Shown: positions 18,595 through 26,788 of the stretch, piece by piece | Numbering within the stretch: position 1 is the first letter of the stretch | How the letters are laid out: the number at the start of each line of letters is the position of its first letter | Assembly (NCBI GenBank): GCA_002721815.1 | Contig: PBLQ01000061.1 | Span: 172,905-236,904 of the forward strand | Direction of reading: 5' to 3' | Source: Myxococcales bacterium | GTDB taxonomy: Bacteria; Myxococcota; UBA727; GCA-2721815 | Length of the DNA: 64,000 bases | Notes under the pieces: generated by a model | Database searches by the model: none | What the model saw: only the letters and a program-made list of their open reading frames with translations | Told to the model about the DNA's origin: nothing | Made by a program: the position numbers and the translations under genes

Positions 18595-19104
18595 TTGAAT
18601 CGCTATTTTCCCATCCTATTCTTACTACTGCTTGGTTTATCGCAATCGGCCCAAGCGGGCGAGACCGAAATCTATATTGACGCGGTACATGGCGAGGGTG
18701 ATTATGCCTTAAAAGCGATCGAATACGATAAGTTGCTTTGTGTGGCGGGAACCAATCTCGGAGACTTACAGAAGAAGACGACTTTGTGCGCACATGAAGT
18801 CAAAGCGATGATGCAGCATTTTGCCATGAGTCAGAATTTGGGGCTCGGTAGTACGGGGTCAATTAAAGGGCCGGAATATCACTTTCAGCATGCGAAGGTG
18901 GTGTTTCGAGCGTATGTTGAACAAGGCAGAAAGAAAGACGGGACGCCGCAGGCAATGTTACGGATTCAAAGACTCGAAGGTGGTAACCCTCCCCGGCTGG
19001 TCAAGGAGCAAAGCATCCCGCTAAGCAGCGTGCCCAAAAATCATGAGATTTCCTTCATTCAAGATCTCATGTTGTCTCTGTTGCGATATAAAAAAGTAAA
19101 ATGA
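18595..19104 (+). CDS. Small exported protein, unknown function
   Basis: A 169-residue protein starting at TTG 18595 with AAGG upstream. A clear signal peptide (LFLLLLGLSQSAQAGE) precedes a mature domain of about 150 residues with two Cys (CVAG and TLCAHEV) that could form a disulfide. No family was recognised. It lies 40 bases after the TlpA-like gene, on the same strand, and may belong to the same transcript; it ends against the convergent rRNA methyltransferase gene. Confidence 0.75.
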   Translation: MNRYFPILFLLLLGLSQSAQAGETEIYIDAVHGEGDYALKAIEYDKLLCVAGTNLGDLQKKTTLCAHEVKAMMQHFAMSQNLGLGSTGSIKGPEYHFQHAKVVFRAYVEQGRKKDGTPQAMLRIQRLEGGNPPRLVKEQSIPLSSVPKNHEISFIQDLMLSLLRYKKVK

Positions 19105-19105
19105 G

Positions 19106-20458
19106 CTAACAACTCTGGGTCAAATAAACCACTGTTTCAACCTCTGGTGTGCCACCAAAGAGGTCGTATGGAACCACAGCACAAATTCGATAACCCGCAT
19201 CTAAAAAGTGAGGTACGTCGCGGCCAATGGCATCGGGGTTACAGAAAACCAAGGCCACTCGACTCGCACCCAGCGCGGCCAGCGCAGCAGCAGAGTGTTG
19301 CAATCCTTTTTGTGGTGGATCCGCAACGACAGCATCGATGGTTCGTGTTTTCATTTGGGCCAGCGCATCGTCCACTGAACAAATAAAAACTTCATCAGCA
19401 ATGTGATGAAGGGGTTGCTGGCAAAGCGGGTGTGTTTCGATGGCCATAACCTTGTGGGGTGACAACTGTTTGATGGCGTGTGAAAAACCGCCGTTGCCCG
19501 CGTAGGCATCTAAGATTGTACCGTCGGGGGCGGCCCCTTTTAAAAAGTGTGCCACATCGCGATAAAGCGTTTTTGCCAGGTTCGGATTGGCTTGGCAGAA
19601 AGTGTCCACATGAACTCGAGGTCCGCCCTCCAGCGGAGACAGCCAAAGAGCTCCGGCGTGACGGATGATTTCGCCACTCACGATGCTGTTGCTTTCTCGC
19701 GGTCGTAATCGCAGACCGAAGCCTGTGAAGAAGTCGTCCGCAATCAATTCTTTCATCCAGTTCCATGCTGCGTCAGGGAGGGGGGTGTCAGAGACCCAAA
19801 TAGCAGCAACGCCTTCTTCCCCTAAACGTAATGTGACGGCCACGGGGAGAGCATCGTCACGAAGTTGTTGGTTTTTGATGAGGCTATTCAAACCCATTTG
19901 TAACATATCGGCACAGATGTTGAGCGCTGGGTGAACCAACGCGCATGACGTCGCCATTTGAAGATGATGAGACCCTGGCCTGAAGAGTCCCAATCGCACT
20001 TTACCTTTGTAAACCCGAATCATGAGTTTCACTTTTTGTCGGTAGCCACGGTGGGTGAGGTCTGATTTGACGTCCTCTACGGTGTCGCTCAAACCAGCGC
20101 GATCCAGTGCTTGTTCAACACGGCATTTTTTCAGTTCCAAAGCAAAAGTTGTTTGAGCCGTTTCCAATGGACAGGCTGCGCAGGGGGAGGCGTGGGTACA
20201 TTCGCTGGCCTCACGACAAGGGCCTGATGAAAGCACTTCTTGGGCACGGGCCACGAGCAGTCGCCTTTGAGCGTAAATTTTTTCCACCACTGCGCTCACA
20301 TGATCACCGGGGAATGCACCCCGGATGGCCACATCCACTTCTTCCGCTTCAAGGCCAGGGTAGAGTGCTCGTCCGCGACCTTCTTCGTCCATAATGTCGA
20401 TGTAAACCTCGAACCGCGTGCCCGGTGCAGGCAAGGATACGCCTTTTCTTTTTTTCAT
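19106..20458 (-). CDS. 23S rRNA (uracil-C5)-methyltransferase, RlmD/RumA type
   Basis: A 450-residue TrmA-family RNA m5U methyltransferase. An N-terminal TRAM-like RNA-binding domain (about 1-75) precedes a 4Fe-4S cluster motif of four cysteines (CREASECTHASPCAAC, near 80-95). The SAM domain shows LDAYAGNGGFSHAI and ADPPQKGLQHSA, and the catalytic Cys lies in VFCNPDAIGRD. Of the family's members RlmD and RlmCD use such a cluster, but the exact uridine target cannot be read. The frame overlaps the upstream moaD-moaE fusion by 4 bases, so the two are coupled. Confidence 0.9.
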   Translation of the reverse strand: MKKRKGVSLPAPGTRFEVYIDIMDEEGRGRALYPGLEAEEVDVAIRGAFPGDHVSAVVEKIYAQRRLLVARAQEVLSSGPCREASECTHASPCAACPLETAQTTFALELKKCRVEQALDRAGLSDTVEDVKSDLTHRGYRQKVKLMIRVYKGKVRLGLFRPGSHHLQMATSCALVHPALNICADMLQMGLNSLIKNQQLRDDALPVAVTLRLGEEGVAAIWVSDTPLPDAAWNWMKELIADDFFTGFGLRLRPRESNSIVSGEIIRHAGALWLSPLEGGPRVHVDTFCQANPNLAKTLYRDVAHFLKGAAPDGTILDAYAGNGGFSHAIKQLSPHKVMAIETHPLCQQPLHHIADEVFICSVDDALAQMKTRTIDAVVADPPQKGLQHSAAALAALGASRVALVFCNPDAIGRDVPHFLDAGYRICAVVPYDLFGGTPEVETVVYLTQSC

Positions 20459-21129
20459 GGTCCTAACCCAATCCAGGTTTGGCCGTTGTCACGGGTCTCG
20501 TATTTCCAGATGGGTGCATCTTTTTTGAGCGCCTCGATGACAAACCGACAGGCAGCAAAAGCTTCTTCTCGATGGGGTGCGCCTGCCCCCACGATGACGG
20601 CTCGATCTCCAATTTGGAGGTGATCCACCCGATGGCTAAGCGCCACTTCCACCCCCGGGAACTGCTCGCGCGCTTTGTCTAAAATGGCATGAAACACTTT
20701 TTCAACCATGGGGTTGTAAGCTTCGTACTTGAGAGCTTTCACCGATTCGCCTTCATTGTGATCACGAACCGTGCCGATCATGAGAACTTGGGCACCAATA
20801 TTCGGCTGCGACAGGCGTTCCAAAATGGGCTGTAAGGATAGTGCGTCTTTTTGTAGCATCCTGAAACCTTGCTGGGGTTCAGGTTGCCCTCCGGCCACAG
20901 GCGGAATGAAAACCACCTCATCATCGTCCTGCAATGCATGGTCCAAATCGACGAAATCTTGATTCACCGCGACGCGACAAGCTTGTAAAACGCCTTCGGT
21001 GGTTGGGTAGTGCTCGGCGAAACGAACCAACAATTGACGCACTGTGGCGTAACCATCGAGGACCATATCTTCCTGATTTTTACCAACTAAATCTTTAATT
21101 ACCGCAAAATAGAGCAAACGAATTTTCAT
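20455..21129 (-). CDS. Fused molybdopterin synthase MoaD-MoaE
   Basis: A 224-residue fusion of the two molybdopterin synthase subunits, which convert precursor Z (cPMP) to molybdopterin. Residues 1-81 are the ubiquitin-like MoaD (MKIRLLYFAVIKDLVG ... IPPVAGG). About 95-224 are MoaE (VLMIGTVRDHNEGE, LKYEAYNPM, RVDHLQIGDRAVIV, PHREEAFAACRF, LKKDAPIWKYE) with both expected lysines. The MoaD Gly-Gly (80-81), which must be a free C-terminus to form the thiocarboxylate, is internal here. The start at 21129 is the beginning of MoaD; an upstream ATG adds eight residues. No other mo genes are in the window. Confidence 0.92.
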   Translation of the reverse strand: MKIRLLYFAVIKDLVGKNQEDMVLDGYATVRQLLVRFAEHYPTTEGVLQACRVAVNQDFVDLDHALQDDDEVVFIPPVAGGQPEPQQGFRMLQKDALSLQPILERLSQPNIGAQVLMIGTVRDHNEGESVKALKYEAYNPMVEKVFHAILDKAREQFPGVEVALSHRVDHLQIGDRAVIVGAGAPHREEAFAACRFVIEALKKDAPIWKYETRDNGQTWIGLGP

Positions 21130-21218
21130 GGTGAGACCTTTGGTGTCCGGCACATATTGAAAAGATTGGTGTTCTTAGTAGTGCAAGGCGACCGCAACCG
21201 CAAAGGGGGAGTTTTCCC

Positions 21219-22163
21219 ATGGGACAAATCGCTTATTTATTTCCAGGCCAGGGCTCACAAAAAGTAGGCATGGCACAAGATTTTTTTGACGGCAGTGACG
21301 ATGTCAAAGGCCAGTTCCATCAAATCGACAGTGCGCTGGACCTGTCCCTGTCTCAGATCATGTTTGAAGGCCCCGAGGAGGACCTCAAGCGGACCGAAAA
21401 TACCCAACCCGCCATCTTAACCCATTCAGTGTTGGCTTTTGAAGCTTTGATGGCAGCCGGTGCGCCCCAGCCAGATGTGGTCGCAGGGCATTCCTTAGGA
21501 GAATATTCAGCGCTGGTCGCTGCGGGATGCTTGGATTTAGAATCCGCCGCAAAGGCCGTTCAGTTGCGCGGTCGGCTGATGCAGAATGCTGTGCCTGTGG
21601 GAACGGGTGCCATGGCGGCTGTATTAGGCTTAGCACCCGATGAGGTGGAAAACCTGTGTTCGCAAGCCAGTGAAAATGAAAACGACTACGTAGGTGTGGC
21701 CAACTATAACGGTTCGGGCCAAACGGTCGTGGCAGGAAAAGCGGGCACGGTGGAACGTCTTTTGCCACTGTTCAAAGAAGCGGGCGCCAAACGAGCTTTG
21801 CCATTACCGGTGAGCGCCCCTTTTCATTGTGATTTAATGTTACCAGTACAAGCGCCTTTGCAGAGTCATCTCGAGACCCTGGCTTGGGCGACGCCTCGCA
21901 TGCCATGGATCGCAAATGTGGATGCAGTGGCGCACGATCGTAAAGAAGACATTATCCCACTGCTCACTGCGCAGGTCACCGCGCCGGTTCGTTTCACCCA
22001 AATGGTTCAAACACTTTTGGGCCAAGGGGTTGATACTTTTGTGGAAATTGGGCCTGGGAAGGTTTTAACCGGGATCTTGAAGCGAGAAGCAAAGGGATGT
22101 CGGCTGTTGAATGTGTCACACAAAAGTGACGTTGCGGATGTTGCGAATACCTTAAGCGCATGA
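21219..22163 (+). CDS. fabD: Malonyl-CoA:ACP transacylase
   Basis: Loads malonate from CoA to acyl carrier protein for fatty acid synthesis. The 314-residue sequence begins YLFPGQGSQKVGMAQ and has the nucleophile motif VVAGHSLGEYSAL (Ser92), with the SAPFHCDLM His and the VEIGPGKVL end block. GGGGGAG precedes the ATG. It is the first gene of the fabD-fabG-acpP-fabF cluster. Confidence 0.97.
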   Translation: MGQIAYLFPGQGSQKVGMAQDFFDGSDDVKGQFHQIDSALDLSLSQIMFEGPEEDLKRTENTQPAILTHSVLAFEALMAAGAPQPDVVAGHSLGEYSALVAAGCLDLESAAKAVQLRGRLMQNAVPVGTGAMAAVLGLAPDEVENLCSQASENENDYVGVANYNGSGQTVVAGKAGTVERLLPLFKEAGAKRALPLPVSAPFHCDLMLPVQAPLQSHLETLAWATPRMPWIANVDAVAHDRKEDIIPLLTAQVTAPVRFTQMVQTLLGQGVDTFVEIGPGKVLTGILKREAKGCRLLNVSHKSDVADVANTLSA

Positions 22164-22194
22164 TGCGAAGGGCATTAAGAAAAGGGAGCGAGTC

Positions 22195-22947
22195 ATGTTG
22201 CAGCTAGAAAATAAAACGGCATTGGTCACTGGCGGGTCTCGTGGGATCGGACGGGCCATATGTTTGTCCCTGGCAAAACAAGGGGCCAAAGTGATTGTGA
22301 ACTTCGCAGGCAACCGTGCAGCCGCAGAAGAGACCGAGCAAGCCATCAAAAACTTGGGTGCGCCTGAACCTCTATTATTGCAGTTTGACGTTGGAAACGA
22401 AGAAGCCGTGGCAGATGCATTTAGCAGCATCAAAGCCGCCGGCCTCACCGTCGATATTTTGGTCAATAATGCAGGGGTGTCCAAGGATGCGCTGTTGCCT
22501 CGATTTAAAAAAGAGGATTGGGATCGCATTATCAATATCAATCTTACCGGAGCGTTCTTGTGCGCCAAGGCTGCGGCCCGTGGCATGATGAAGAGCCGTT
22601 GGGGCCGCATCATCAATATTTCAAGCGTGGTGGGCGAGCAGGGGAACGCAGGGCAGGTTGCCTATTGTGCGGCCAAAGCCGGCATTCTTGGGATGACCAA
22701 GTCCATGGCCAAAGAGCTCGCGTCCCGCCAGGTCACCGTGAATGCTGTAACGCCCGGCTATATTGAAACCGATATGACTTCGGCGTTGCCAGACGAGGTT
22801 CGAGACCAGTTCGCGGCCCAAATCCCTTTGGCTAGGGTAGGGCAGGCGGGTGAAGTTGCCGCTTTGGTGACTTTTCTCGCCAGTGAAGAAGCTGCTTATT
22901 TGACGGGGCAAACCCTCGGCGTAAACGGCGGATTAAACATGAGATAA
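22195..22947 (+). CDS. fabG: 3-oxoacyl-ACP reductase
   Basis: A short-chain dehydrogenase that reduces beta-ketoacyl-ACP with NADPH. The 250-residue sequence has TGGSRGIGRAI, LVNNAGVSKD, ISSVVGEQGN, the YCAAKAG catalytic Tyr/Lys and VTPGYIETDMT. It follows fabD by 31 bases with GGGAG upstream, in an operon with acpP and fabF. Confidence 0.96.
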   Translation: MLQLENKTALVTGGSRGIGRAICLSLAKQGAKVIVNFAGNRAAAEETEQAIKNLGAPEPLLLQFDVGNEEAVADAFSSIKAAGLTVDILVNNAGVSKDALLPRFKKEDWDRIININLTGAFLCAKAAARGMMKSRWGRIINISSVVGEQGNAGQVAYCAAKAGILGMTKSMAKELASRQVTVNAVTPGYIETDMTSALPDEVRDQFAAQIPLARVGQAGEVAALVTFLASEEAAYLTGQTLGVNGGLNMR

Positions 22948-23048
22948 TTTTCCGGCGCACTGGCCAGACACGTTTTTTTGTTAAATGGCTTGTCAGTGCA
23001 CCAATAAGTGATAAACGAGCTTTGAGTTTACTTAAATAGGAGACCGAT

Positions 23049-23279
23049 ATGACCATTGAAGCACGTGTACGTTCCATTATTGCTGACCAGTTAGGCGTTT
23101 CTGAAGAAGAGATTCGTCCTGAATCCAACTTCATCGAAGATCTGGGCGCAGACTCCTTGGACATTGTTGAACTGATCATGGCCATGGAAGAAGAATTTGA
23201 AACAGAAATTCCTGATGAAGAAGCAGAAAACATTCGTACGGTGGGTGACGCCGTTTCTTATGTGTCTGCACATCAGTAA
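23049..23279 (+). CDS. acpP: Acyl carrier protein
   Basis: A 76-residue acidic ACP that carries the growing acyl chain on 4'-phosphopantetheine. The attachment Ser36 is in [10 protein letters not shown], and all four helices have normal lengths. AGGAG lies 7 bases before the ATG. A 100-base gap after fabG suggests extra control of this highly expressed gene. Confidence 0.98.
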   Translation: MTIEARVRSIIADQLGVSEEEIRPESNFIEDLGADSLDIVELIMAMEEEFETEIPDEEAENIRTVGDAVSYVSAHQ

Positions 23280-23306
23280 GACATAAACAAATAGACATTC
23301 ATATTT

Positions 23307-23340
23307 CATAAAGCTTTCGTGCTGTGCCGGAAGCTTTATG
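23307..23340 (+). promoter_or_regulatory. Inverted repeat between acpP and fabF
   Basis: CATAAAGCTTTC is followed, ten bases later, by GGAAGCTTTATG, giving a stem of at least ten perfect pairs. It is followed by CTTTTG, only a weak U-tract. It may act as a partial terminator or processing/stability hairpin that keeps acpP mRNA more abundant than fabF mRNA. It may also be a protein-binding palindrome. Confidence 0.5.
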
Positions 23341-23377
23341 CTTTTGCGGTCCAGCTGCTGAATCGAAGAGGTGTGTG

Positions 23378-24649
23378 ATGAGCCGTCGTGTGGTCATTAC
23401 CGGGATGGGGTGTGTGAGCCCTGTCGGTAACAGTGTCGAAGAGTCATGGGATAACTTGGTCAACGGTCGTACGGGCGTCGATCACATTCCTGCGTGGGTA
23501 GAAGCCAGATACAACGACCGGCCGCTGACCGTTCATATTGGCGGGCAGGTTAAAAATTTCGACCCCAAAGATTGGATCACCCCGGTCAAAGATGTGAAGC
23601 GCATGGATCGTTTCATTCACTTGGCCATCGCTGCTGGTGAGCAAGCTTGGGCCTCATCTGGGTTGCCTGAAAAATTAACCGACGAAGAGGCGGCTAGAGC
23701 GGGCGGCATTATCGGCGTTGGATTGGGCGGTATCATTACTTTGCTCAATGAGTACGAGCGGTTTGTCCATGGCGCGGCGAAAAAAGTGTCCGCTTTCATG
23801 ATCCCAGGGATTATCGGCAACTTAGCACCTGGTCACTTGGCCATTCGTCACAATCTCAAGGGGCCCAGCTGGGCACCTGCCTCAGCCTGTTCTTCGGGGG
23901 CTCATGGTATTGGTGAGAGTTTCCAGCACATTAAAGAAGGCCGAGCTGATTTGATGGTTTGTGGGGGCTCAGAAGCAGCTCTACATCCCCTGGCCATGAT
24001 GGGATTTGCGTCCATGCAGGCACTGTGCAGCACGCACAATGACAATCCCAAAGCCGCCTCGCGTCCTTTCGACCTCCAAAGAAACGGGTTCGTCATGGGC
24101 GAAGGGGCCGGTGTGGTTATTTTAGAAAGTTTGGAGAGAGCCCAGGCCCGAGGTGCCAAAATTTACGGTGAAATCGTTGGATATGGCTCTTCTGGGGATG
24201 CCAACCACATCACCGCGCCCGCCCCTCAAGGCGAAGGCGCCCAGAGGGCCATCAAAGAGGCCATCGGCATGTCTGGTTTGTCCATCGAAGATGTGGACTA
24301 TGTGAATGCACACGGAACCTCCACCCCATTCAACGACAAAACAGAGACCCAAGCCTTGCGAGGGGTATTTGGCGCCCATGCGGACAAACTGCTCGTAAGC
24401 TCCACCAAATCCATGACCGGGCACCTTTTGGGTGCTGCGGGAGGGGTCGAGGCTATTTTCAGTGCTTTGGCGCTTGAGAACGGGATCGTTCCCCCAACAC
24501 TCAACCTAGACAATCCTGATCCAGACTGTGATTTGGATTATGTACCTCATGAAGCCCGAAAAGCGGATATTTCAGTCGCCATCTCCAACTCCTTCGGATT
24601 TGGCGGTACAAATGCCGTTTTGATGCTCAAAAAGTATACTGGGGCTTAA
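23378..24649 (+). CDS. fabF: 3-oxoacyl-ACP synthase II
   Basis: Condenses malonyl-ACP with acyl-ACP in chain elongation. The Cys-His-His triad is in PASACSSGAHG, NAHGTSTPFND and STKSMTGHLLGAAGG; SNSFGFGGTNAV ends the fold. The 423-residue protein starts at ATG 23378 (MSRRVVITGMGCVSP) with GAGGTG upstream; the longer frame from 23324 begins in the hairpin and is unlikely. No fabH or accessory condensing gene is adjacent. Confidence 0.97.
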   Translation: MSRRVVITGMGCVSPVGNSVEESWDNLVNGRTGVDHIPAWVEARYNDRPLTVHIGGQVKNFDPKDWITPVKDVKRMDRFIHLAIAAGEQAWASSGLPEKLTDEEAARAGGIIGVGLGGIITLLNEYERFVHGAAKKVSAFMIPGIIGNLAPGHLAIRHNLKGPSWAPASACSSGAHGIGESFQHIKEGRADLMVCGGSEAALHPLAMMGFASMQALCSTHNDNPKAASRPFDLQRNGFVMGEGAGVVILESLERAQARGAKIYGEIVGYGSSGDANHITAPAPQGEGAQRAIKEAIGMSGLSIEDVDYVNAHGTSTPFNDKTETQALRGVFGAHADKLLVSSTKSMTGHLLGAAGGVEAIFSALALENGIVPPTLNLDNPDPDCDLDYVPHEARKADISVAISNSFGFGGTNAVLMLKKYTGA

Positions 24650-24668
24650 GCAAGGACGCGATTTCTTG

Positions 24669-24712
24669 AAGGTTTTGGCGGGCCCTTTTTTGGGAAACCG
24701 CCCGAAACCTTG
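24669..24712 (+). terminator. Hairpin after fabF, possible terminator
   Basis: AAGGTTTTGGCGG pairs with CCGCCCGAAACCTT around a loop that contains a T6 run. There is no U-tract after the stem, so if it terminates it does so by a non-canonical route; a TTGACA hexamer follows at 24713, upstream of the ExbB-like gene. It separates the fatty acid cluster from the transport module. Confidence 0.4.
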
Positions 24713-24827
24713 TTGACATTTGCGCTCAATTCCTGTTTCCTCCCCCAGAAATATTTAGATTGCGCTCCCATTTCGGAGCGGGATCGATCACATGAGTGAC
24801 AACTCATTTTGTAAGGAGCCTTGAGGC

Positions 24828-25499
24828 ATGGGTGAAGTTTTTACTGATTTAGCGCAAGCGTATCGTCACGGTGGATTTTGGATGATTCCGATTTCAGCCT
24901 TCCAAGCATTTTCCTTCGCCATTATGGCAGAACGCGTTTACGCGCTGTTCCTAAAAGTGCGTCTGAACAAAGAAGTGGTCTTGAACGGGCTGCGCGAACG
25001 TATCTTCCGTGGCGACGTCATGGGTGGCATTCGCTTCTTGGCAGACCAACCTCAAAGCCCTCTGACCCGTATTCTCAAAGCCGGGTTGTTGGAAGTTCGT
25101 CACGGCGAAGAAGAAGTACAGGCCGCCATGGATGAGGCCAGCATGCACGAACTGCCTTTCATTGAGAAGCGAACGGGTTATCTCTCCATGATTTCCAATG
25201 GTGCAACGCTCGCCGGTCTTCTGGGTACCATTCTCGGTATGATCAAGGTGTTCGCAGCGGTGGCTCAGGTCTCCGCGGCTGATAAATCCACCATGTTGTC
25301 CGCTGGTATTTCCGAAGCGATGAACTGTACAGCATACGGCTTGATCGCTGCGATTCCGCCGTTGGTTGCTTACTCCATCCTTCAAGGCCGTGCGCAAGCC
25401 CTCAACGATGACATCAGCGCCAGCGTTGCGACCACCATTAACATGGTCCTACGCAACAAAGAAAAGCTGAACATCGAAGCCATTGAAGGCGAAGGGTAG
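24828..25499 (+). CDS. MotA/TolQ/ExbB-family proton channel protein
   Basis: A 223-residue inner-membrane protein of the ExbB/TolQ/MotA/AglR family, which with ExbD/TolR partners converts proton flow into mechanical work across the periplasm. A first membrane helix is near the N-terminus (SAFQAFSFAIMAERVYALFL), and the family core is GATLAGLLGTILGMIKVF followed by AMNCTAYGLIAAIPPLVAYS. AAGGAG precedes the start. Two ExbD-like genes follow at once, so it is the channel part of a three-gene motor module. Confidence 0.9.
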   Translation: MGEVFTDLAQAYRHGGFWMIPISAFQAFSFAIMAERVYALFLKVRLNKEVVLNGLRERIFRGDVMGGIRFLADQPQSPLTRILKAGLLEVRHGEEEVQAAMDEASMHELPFIEKRTGYLSMISNGATLAGLLGTILGMIKVFAAVAQVSAADKSTMLSAGISEAMNCTAYGLIAAIPPLVAYSILQGRAQALNDDISASVATTINMVLRNKEKLNIEAIEGEG

Positions 25500-25504
25500 G
25501 ACCT

Positions 25505-25981
25505 ATGGGTGGTGCTGCACCAGAGGAGGGGAAAGGCAAACGGAGTTTAGACGCTCCGATCAACCTTGTTCCCTACATCGACTTAATGACCACCATCATC
25601 ACTTTCTTGATGATGACCGCGGTATGGACGCGTATTGCGGCCCTTGAGGTGCAAAACGCGTCCGGCGGTAACCCGCCGGAAGAAGAAGAAGAAGAAGAAA
25701 AAGATAGGCCCAAGCCCATCATCGTTTTAATCACCGACAAGGCCCTCAAAGTCCAGGAGGAAGGTTCTGAGATGAGAGAGCTGCCGACAACAGGTGAAGA
25801 TTACGATTTTGAGGCGCTCACCGAGCAACTGAAGGCTTTTAAAGAAGCGCGCCCAGAGCGTGTCGAGATTAAAATTCAAGCCGAAGATGGCGTTCAGTAC
25901 AACGCGGTAGCACGGGTTATCGATATTTCGACCGGGTTAGAATTGACGGGTTTGACTCTCACACCGGCATCGGCCAACTAG
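25505..25981 (+). CDS. ExbD/TolR-family protein (first copy)
   Basis: A 158-residue biopolymer-transport protein with one N-terminal membrane helix (NLVPYIDLMTTIITFLMM) carrying the conserved Asp of the proton path, then an acidic linker (Glu-run near residue 60) and a periplasmic domain. It is 5 bases downstream of the ExbB-like gene and 28 bases upstream of a second ExbD-like gene. The partner of the periplasmic domain is not visible. Confidence 0.88.
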   Translation: MGGAAPEEGKGKRSLDAPINLVPYIDLMTTIITFLMMTAVWTRIAALEVQNASGGNPPEEEEEEEKDRPKPIIVLITDKALKVQEEGSEMRELPTTGEDYDFEALTEQLKAFKEARPERVEIKIQAEDGVQYNAVARVIDISTGLELTGLTLTPASAN

Positions 25982-26009
25982 GCAGGCCGTACAGAGAAGA
26001 GGTGTTTTC

Positions 26010-26609
26010 ATGGCCGTAGGTATTCGGCAACACAGGCAATCACATCGTTTCCACTCGATGAAGCTGTTAGGCAAAGAGGGTGGGGCACGTAGTGGCGACG
26101 TGTACATCAATGTTACGGCGCTGGTCGATATGATGACAGTGCTGGTGATTTTCCTTGTGATGAACTTTAACGCCAGTGGGGAAATGCTGTTCGTGTCCAA
26201 AGACATGAAGACGCCAACGGCGGAAAACGGCGTAGAAATCACGCGGGTTCCAATCATCTCACTCAATCGCGTTGGAGATTTATATTTTGAGGGATCTATT
26301 TTGGTCTCAAGCCTCGGGAACAATGCCGATGATGTAGACTGGCGAATCCCAGAGCTCGAAGACGAACTCAACGAGAACCGGGAGAAGTTTGAAGCCATCG
26401 GCGGAAATCGAGCAGCCGCCATGAATCCTGGGGAGGACCCAACCAGCACGGTCAACGTTCAGGTTGATAATGAGGTCGAATTCTCGATTTTGAAGCGGGT
26501 TCTGCACACTTGTGAGCTTGCTGGCTATGGTCGTATCCGACTGACAGTAGGGGATGGCCGCAAAGGTGACATGACCGAAGAGGAAATTCACAACGCAGTG
26601 GCAAATTAA
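26010..26609 (+). CDS. ExbD/TolR-family protein (second copy)
   Basis: A 199-residue ExbD-like protein whose membrane helix reads ALVDMMTVLVIFLVMNF, with the conserved Asp. Its N-terminus is longer and basic (His/Arg/Gln-rich), and its periplasmic domain is longer than that of the first copy. One channel subunit followed by two ExbD-like subunits is the AglR-AglQ-AglS arrangement of the myxobacterial gliding motor, and it is also seen in Tol and other energising systems; the resemblance does not prove the function. A terminator follows. Confidence 0.85.
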   Translation: MAVGIRQHRQSHRFHSMKLLGKEGGARSGDVYINVTALVDMMTVLVIFLVMNFNASGEMLFVSKDMKTPTAENGVEITRVPIISLNRVGDLYFEGSILVSSLGNNADDVDWRIPELEDELNENREKFEAIGGNRAAAMNPGEDPTSTVNVQVDNEVEFSILKRVLHTCELAGYGRIRLTVGDGRKGDMTEEEIHNAVAN

Positions 26610-26641
26610 GCCTCTAGGCCTCAAATTTTGAGCGTAAGTCG

Positions 26642-26668
26642 AAAGTGGTCCAGTAGGGCCACTTTTTT
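26642..26668 (+). terminator. Intrinsic terminator after the ExbB-ExbD-ExbD genes
   Basis: AAAGTGGTCC-AGTA-GGGCCACTT forms a tight hairpin (one G-U pair) followed directly by six T residues. It ends the three-gene transcript. Confidence 0.85.
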
Positions 26669-26788
26669 GTTAAGTTTCCGCATTTTATGTAGATATTCCA
26701 CTTGCGTAAATCGGAGGATCGGTCATAACATTAAGGCACATTTGTGTGTTGATGGGAAGAGCGGGTTGGCGACGAGGACCGAGCGATA

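Noticed and set aside
24713-24718. TTGACA as a promoter for the ExbB-like gene
   Set aside because: No suitable -10 hexamer at 16-18 bases; kept only as a note.
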